From Galerina marginata (lineage: Eukaryota > Basidiomycota > Agaricomycetes > Agaricales > Galerinaceae): a DNA stretch of 64,000 bases. Location of the stretch: positions 1,550,001-1,614,000 of the forward strand of contig JAECYW010000006.1 of assembly GCA_023014335.1 (NCBI GenBank), in the 5' to 3' direction. The stretch's first letter is position 1; each line of letters starts with the position of its first letter. A program made the translations under genes and the position numbers. Under the pieces are notes generated by a model, which worked only from the letters and a program-made list of their open reading frames with translations, did not search any database and was not told where the DNA came from. Below are positions 58,163 through 64,000 of this stretch, piece by piece.

Positions 58163-59582
58163 ATGGGGGAAGGTGAAAGGCGAGGCACTTCACCCTATTC
58201 AGGGTTTGCGTTCCTGATTCATCATATCGCCTTAGGGATGATTCAGGATATCAAGCCGACATAGACTCTCCTAGTAGGTTTGTGGATCCGAGGCGGCAGA
58301 AGAAACGCGCGCCTTTGGAGCGGAAAGCAAAGTCATATCAAGAGAAACTTCTACATGTAAGCCAAAGAAGCACCATCACCATGATTTAGAGACCTTATTA
58401 TCATGCACACAGTCAATGGTCCGGAATTATCTCGTATCAAGAAATTTATTGCCAAAAAACGACGAAGACACAGAAAAGGCCGCAGAACCTTCATGTCCTA
58501 TACCTAGCCTTCCGCCCACTCCTGACCCGGTGGTTGTTGGTGCTTATCTAGCTTTCCAGCATCAAGGGCCTAGTTCAGAAAATGTCTTAATCCACTGGAA
58601 GGCACCTATGAGTCACCTCTGGAATGCAAGAGCCATCCATTTGCTCGTCAGTGGCTTTGAATCTTATGCGCAGGATAAGCAACTGGTAAAGCTCGTTGAA
58701 CTTCTGGGTGCTAATGTTGCCAATGGAGAGATTGGAAAACAATTGGACGAGATCAGTTGCGTCCAAGAACTCATTGAACATAAGCTAACTTCTCGTCGAA
58801 ACGCTCTGCGCTCTGTTCTGCGAAAGGTGGATGGGATGACAGCGACCATGAACGCTACAGAAATATCCGCTGCTCTTCAGATAAACAATGAGCTGAGCCT
58901 GGGTCGATCGCGAAGGAAAGAGCGTAAGAAGTTGGTCAGTCGGCAGTTCAGTAATCATTTCCTCCTACTGATGGTGAAACCGGAATAGAAGTTCCTGCGT
59001 CGAGATGCCATTATTGAAGAGGCTATCCTTCTTCCAAAGAACTATCAAAGTGCTGAAAATGCTAAGAAATGGGAAGATATCAAAGTATTTTTTAGCTACC
59101 TTGGAGTGGCCGAAATGTCAACAGACGAGTCAGAAACGGAGGGAACCTTCTCCAAAGCCAAGACTCTCCGCCGTGTCAGAAAATACTGGTTAAACCCAAT
59201 GGCATCAAATGTAAGCCATTTAATATGACCTGTATTTGCGTATCCTAAATATTTTCCAGGTATTACACTACATTGATTCGCAATATTCCACTCGAAAAAT
59301 ATCCGGGGCTCTCAAAAGAGGTGCAGCTCCGCTAGTCCGCGTTCACCTTGCTAAAAAGGTCAATCGCACAGATACTCCTCCATCGGAATTGCCCTTGAAT
59401 TTCTACGGACCGGACATCTCCCCAGCAGCCTTAGAAGTTCTCGCACCAGGACCGGCTGTTCATATTCCTGTCGTAAGTTCAATATTTGGATTTCTGCTTG
59501 AACAGAATTCTCATATACCTAGGTGCCTACATTCCAACAAGTGGATGATCAGATTCAAGTGGAGGTGGATGGAAACATTTAA
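58163..59582 (+). CDS. Hypothetical Agaricomycete protein
   Basis: Exons 58163-58203, 58278-58356, 58413-58934, 58989-59210, 59260-59472 and 59523-59582; 378 residues, multiple of three. A basic, charged N-terminal part (DPRRQKKRAPLERKAK) is followed by a helical region (LVKLVELLGANVANGEIGKQ) and a C-terminal part with STDESETEG and TLRRVRKYWLNPMASN. Sequences with this acidic-then-arginine/tryptophan motif are, as I recall, common orphan genes in mushroom genomes, with no known function. The start could be further upstream. Confidence 0.6.
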
Positions 59583-61249
59583 ACACCAAGGGCAAAATCG
59601 CTCAAGGTTGGCAGAGCAATTGCCGGTGGAAGCTGTTATATATATCTTTAAATCTCAAATTATGTCGTTCTTCTCAATTACGCCAGGCTTGCTTCAAATC
59701 AGAAGATCACACGAGTCTATGGTGGGTCCTTCTGGCCGTCAGCGAGCTGCGGCATCTGCTTTCCCTTACTCTTTCCTCGCCGCGGCTCAAGCTATGTTGA
59801 AAGCAGCGTATCCCCGGGCTTGAGAACTTCTGCTCTTTACCTACGCCCTTACTCCTGCGCGAGGGGGAAAGATTGGCTGAAGGAGGGAACCTATGAAGGG
59901 ACGTACCGTCCACGTTGAATTCTGAGGATTTACGAGTCGGTCCATATGTTTCATATCAGATAAAATTTATGATTGGCGGCGGTCATCTGTGTCTATCTCG
60001 GTACATCTGCGGAGAATCCTGTCTAATCCGCGGCTTAACGTATGCTGCTCCATCGCATTGAATTAAACTGAGGGATTTACGGTGTCAACTTGGCTGACTT
60101 TGCTTTGGTCTTCTTTACTTGGGAGGGAGCGGTATTCTACGGTCTAAGTGAGTTTTCGACTGTCAGAAAGCGAAATAAGGACATACTTTGACCGTGGCCT
60201 TGTCAAGAGCATCATCGACATCGTCGCGAGTCACCGCGTGGCCTTTCAGCGAGGATGTTGCACGACGCGATCGCGAAATCTTACTTTCCATGCACGTAGA
60301 CTCCTCAACCCACTTATACCCATATCACCAATTTGGTAGCACCCTCCTAGATGGAATTTGTGTTCATACGCGAAAGATAGACTTGGTTGTATTGGGCGGT
60401 CGAAGGGCATAATGCAGCGCAAAAAATTGCCCATAATGCCCGCTTTGGTGGCAAGGAGCAAGTGAAAAACCAGTCCTCCTCGACGCGCAGAATAAACGAG
60501 CCAGGAAATTCTTGACCCTTCCTTATAAATAGTCATAGGTCAGATAACATGGCGTAAGTAAGCGAGCAGGATGAGTGCCTGGGTTGGTTCCAGAGGCGAG
60601 CTCCATGTCCCCGTTGCTTACTGCCCGACTCGTGGCAACCTGTACGAACGGGTCAGAAGTGAACAAAGTCTTGTATACAACATACCGTATCTAAGTGTAC
60701 CACAGGGATTAGAAACTGTGCGTCCGCATAGCGATTATATCGTAGGGAATCGGATAGATATGAAATGGAGTACTTACTACAGAGCTGGTGCTTGGCCGTG
60801 ATACAAACTCGCTCGTCGCCGCCACCTCTCCTGCTGGTTTGAGCTTGTGTGTAGGCGGCCGATGGTTGCCGTCCCGCACATAATGGAAAAACAACTGGCA
60901 GAAGACGAGGTGAAAAGACTGAGGATCCATTCTTACCGAATTTGAGGTGGGATAGCTCGAAGCTAAGTCGAGGCCCAAACAGCAAAATGCACGGCCGGAA
61001 ACAAAAAGGAAAACAGGTTGTGTTCCCAGCAGGACCGCGCAATGGAGTCATGAGAACAAGATTCTGCATGTCAAAAAAGGAGTTGGCGGTTAGGATGACG
61101 ATCTGGGTAGAGGAGGCTCTTGCTGTGATAGTGAATACCAGATACTGAGTTTGAAATTAGCGATTTGTAATTAGTAACGTGATAACTCTTTATCTCGAAC
61201 CATCTCCATCTCCAACTCCCTCTCCCTCCTCTCGCGCGTCCGTCCCCTC
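59583..61249. other. Intergenic, no confident gene
   Basis: 1.7 kb with overlapping short frames on both strands and no splice-supported model. A frame on + at 60987-61148 and one on - at 60653-61069 oppose each other and neither shows a motif. Confidence 0.4.
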
Positions 61250-62830
61250 AATGCCTCAATATCCATATCGTAAGTAGCTCTTATTGTTTTCATTTACTTA
61301 TTTAACAAATCTTATATAAATTCACAGAACTTCGCAATGCCAACGAACGCAAACGGCGCACGTCGTGTGCCCCCTTCCAACTGAAGGCTGTGGGCCGACG
61401 TTTGGTGTCGCAAACAAATAAGTGAGGAGGTGGAACACAAGGAGAGACTCAGAGTATGGGAGATCCACTAGGTATGTTGTGAAGCGAAGCTACATGACTC
61501 GTTTTAACCCCCTATCCATTCATTGCGCCCAGATCCACCCACGGCGACAATGTCAATGTCAAGGTCACCCCATCACGCCTCCGGCTCTTGATGTTAAAAA
61601 TGCCTGCGACTTTGGCAACGACACGGCGCCACCTCACCAACAAGCAGCAGAACCCGCTGCTACTGCTCATATAAGGCTTGACAACAAAACATTGCCGCTG
61701 CCATCTCACGTACTCGGGAGCACAACAAGTATTGTCCAATGCACCCACCGCGTCCACGTCGAGCCCAAATGAACTTGACCGACACCTCTGTCAATTTCTT
61801 CCATCTCACTTCGGACTACAACAACAACAACAACAATGCTGCTGCTGCGTGGATTGCCCGTGGGTGCGATGCGGGCAGGGTGTTACCATTACCAGTGCTA
61901 GTCCTTGAGCTGCCGTTTCGAAGGTGGAGAGGAAACGAAACGATAATTAATGTCATTTCCTCGTGCGACCTTCAGTTGACCAGGGCCCCAGTGGGGGATG
62001 CATGACCCTCGTTGCTCAACTCTGAAGCCTCTGCACGAGGAGCGGACCCTGCCACCTTCACACCGAACACGACATTCACGGTCTGGAAGTCAAGCACCTG
62101 CCGCACCGTGTCGAGAACTACCACAGCGGCTAAATGTGCCTTATCAAAGTTAACGCGGTCCCTCCATTCATCAGCGTTTGTTGTAGCACGCCGATGTCGG
62201 AGTAGCTTTCGGCCTCCAAGTCACAGCGTACGTACCCTCCATTCATTTTTATTCCAAAAAAATCTAGCAAGGAGTATCCTTGATTACAGGCGGTCCTTGC
62301 CGAGGCTCTCTCTGCCCATCACCACCAATACTGCCACTCTTCACCTACGTCCCCGTCGTTTAACAAGCCCCATCCATGCGCCGATGTTGTGGACCCACTC
62401 CCAACGGCGCACTCGACGACGAGCTTGTCGAAGGCGACGACTGGACGCAGGATAAACGACGAAATTTTCACCGAGTTACGTCGGTAGATTTCGCCCGTCC
62501 CGCCCGCCTCGTCCTCGCTGCTCGTGCCCGGCAGTTCCGCCCAACCTTAGACTTCAACATCCCACCCGGCCGATAAGCATCAACGCCCTCCCTTCACAAA
62601 GCACACACAACTGTCTCCTCTCCTTCTACGCCTACGCCCGCTACCGCTCCTGCGCCGCCGTTCTTGTAAGCCTGTCCCGCAAATTCCATGGTCGTGCGTC
62701 TGACAACATCACAAGGGCATGCTTCATGTCTTCCTGGTGTCTGACACCTCGAGGGTCCATCAAAACCTCAACCGCGTCTCTGCCTGCCAACCTGCGCACG
62801 GAGACCACGTTACCCCTGTTACCGCCGCTC
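61250..62830 (+). other. Possible decayed or unresolved gene
   Basis: A strong-looking start: C/T-rich leader, ATG at 61250 (MPQYPY), GTAAGT donor at about 61269 and CAG acceptor near 61327, continuing into a basic stretch (NANERKRRTS) that stops about 30 codons on. Downstream are Asn/Ala repeats from a CAA-rich tract at about 61819-61840 and Pro/Thr-rich frames up to 62670. The pieces suggest an N-terminus of a regulatory protein, but no continuous model is possible. Confidence 0.3.
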
Positions 62831-63884
62831 TGTACTTTACCTCCACCTACATACTCCACATGGACTCCATGTGAGAGCAGATACTCCAGTAGACTCCAGA
62901 TGGACTCCAGATGGAGTCCACCTAAAGGCATCTATTCTGATACTTTGAGGTGAATTCCACCTGGAGCTTACTGGAGTCCACATGGAGTCCATCTGGAGTT
63001 AATGGAGTTAACATGGAGTCCATATGGAGTCTCCACTTACTAGATGTCTGACTTGAACTTAGACAAGATCAAGGAATAAAATAACATGCATGAGCATGAA
63101 TTGAACCCAAGACCTCATCAAAGCCAAAGCCATAGAGACTTTAACCACTACACCATCAGTGCTTTAAAAAATTTAAAACTAACTACTATATATACCCTAT
63201 GGCTTACTATCTATATATATTTTACATAACCTATATGTTGGAAATTCAGGGTCAATGGGGTATCATTGGATGCGGAATTTCAAGGAGATTCCAAATCTGG
63301 ATATGCCATAATTTTTAAGGGTGCTGTTTCCATATTTAGGCTGATTTACCTACCGTGGGAACTTTTTGCCAAAAATAGTAACCATGCAGTCTGATCTAAA
63401 AACCCTATATCTTTTGAAATCATGTGACTAGCTGCTTTCGTTGGCGAGAAAAACCCAAAAAAGTCGAAAAAACGCGAGTCTTTCAAAAAAAATAATCATT
63501 AATTTTGTGTTTTTTATTTGGAAATAGGTCCAAATAGCAGGTCTGATGATTTATATTGTTTGGTTCTATTTATATGTCTTGGAAATAGCCTATGATGCTA
63601 TTATTTATTGTTATATACTAAATAAGATTCCACATGGAATTTATGCATTCCAGATGGATCAGCCATTTAGAGCCAAGTCCATATGGAAATAGGTGGAGTC
63701 CATGAATTTCCACTCAATTTTATCTGGAGTCCACCTGGAATCTACCTGGAGACTCCACTAAGTTTGGCTGAGCCACCAGCCAAGAAATATAAGCCTGGAC
63801 TCCATATGGACTCCACCCCTCCAGGTGGAAATAGCTGGAGTCCATATGGAGTATGTAGGTGAGGGTAAAGTCCTCCCGCCGCTC
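62822..63884. mobile_element. Non-autonomous Mutator-like TIR element with 9-bp TSD
   Basis: The 9-bp sequence CCGCCGCTC occurs at 62822-62830 and again at 63876-63884. Between them, 62831-63875 (1045 bp) has terminal inverted repeats: the left end holds ACTTTACC and CACCTACATACTCCA, and the right end is their complement with small changes. Both ends are built of copies of a TGGAGTCCA-like palindromic unit. The middle is AT-rich and codes for no protein. Nine-bp target duplications and long TIRs are typical of Mutator-like elements. It would need a transposase from elsewhere. Confidence 0.75.
63085..63166 (-). repeat. tRNA-like segment (SINE-type pol III promoter)
   Basis: Read on -, 63158-63138 holds TGATGGTGTAGTGGTTAAAG, which fits a pol III A box. 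63108-63098 holds GGGTTCAATTC, which fits a B box, with tRNA-like spacing. The acceptor and anticodon stems do not pair well, so it is not a working tRNA but a tRNA-derived repeat, nested inside the TIR element. Confidence 0.55.
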
Positions 63885-64000
63885 GGGTAAGCTTTGCTCT
63901 AGCTTGTTCCATACCCCCGCTTCCTGACACGTCACAGCCGGCTGATCCCCCTCACCGCCTGCTGCCACGAACCAGCAAAATGCCCTCTTCGGTTACGCCA
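63885..64000. other. Right flank of the TIR element
   Basis: Short unannotated end of the window. An open frame on - crosses the element boundary but is not supported. Confidence 0.3.

Noticed and set aside
59236..59823. 195-codon + strand frame continuing past 59582
   Set aside because: Its first part is exon 5 of the gene at 58163-59582 read through the intron; the tail after 59582 has no motif.

Overview
The window is nuclear DNA of a filamentous basidiomycete, most likely an Agaricomycete. Genes are dense and intron-rich. Most introns are 45-65 bp with GT..AG ends and a CTRAC-like branch site close to the acceptor. The families present (F-box/LRR proteins, DUF4238-kinase, SRPK-like kinase, Hsp70-like ATPases, a minimal dynamin, a BED zinc finger) are typical of mushroom-forming fungi. 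I found no rRNA, no complete tRNA gene, no CRISPR array and no bacterial operon. Exon models were built by hand from splice signals, reading frame and protein motifs. For the better models the summed exon length is an exact multiple of three.

Layout. 2.3-10.8 kb: a multi-pass membrane protein (+), an F-box protein (-), a circularly permuted nucleolar GTPase of the Nug1/GNL3 type (-) and a membrane protein with three 43-residue cytoplasmic repeats (-). 12-18.9 kb: a small cysteine-rich protein (+), a secreted ADP-ribosyltransferase-like protein (-), a fragmentary unknown gene (-), a DENND11/LCHN-type DENN protein (-), and prefoldin subunit 5 (+), divergent from it. 20.5-24.2 kb: a signal-peptide plus single-TM protein and an acidic, probably nuclear protein. 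27-32 kb: a DUF4238-protein kinase fusion and an SRPK-like kinase, both +. 32.5-35 kb: succinate dehydrogenase cytochrome b subunit (-), divergent from a zinc-type alcohol dehydrogenase/enoyl reductase-like gene (+).

35.6-46.4 kb is the most unusual part. A convergent two-gene module (Hsp70-like ATPase on +, uncharacterised partner on -) occurs twice in tandem about 6.5 kb apart. The paralogues are clearly diverged, but gene order, orientation and intron positions are kept. Retention of both genes through the duplication suggests that they work together; this is inference.

47-60 kb: an F-box protein, a Roadblock/LC7 protein whose first coding exon is only the ATG, a truncated gene start beside an AT-rich block, poorly resolved genes, a 335-residue dynamin-like GTPase with a C-terminal membrane segment, a BED-finger protein and three hypothetical genes. 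60-64 kb is mostly non-coding and ends in a roughly 1 kb terminal-inverted-repeat element with a perfect 9-bp target duplication and an internal tRNA-like segment.

Two splicing features recur: four GC-AG introns, and at least seven AAG 3' splice sites in genes whose conserved motifs fix the junction.
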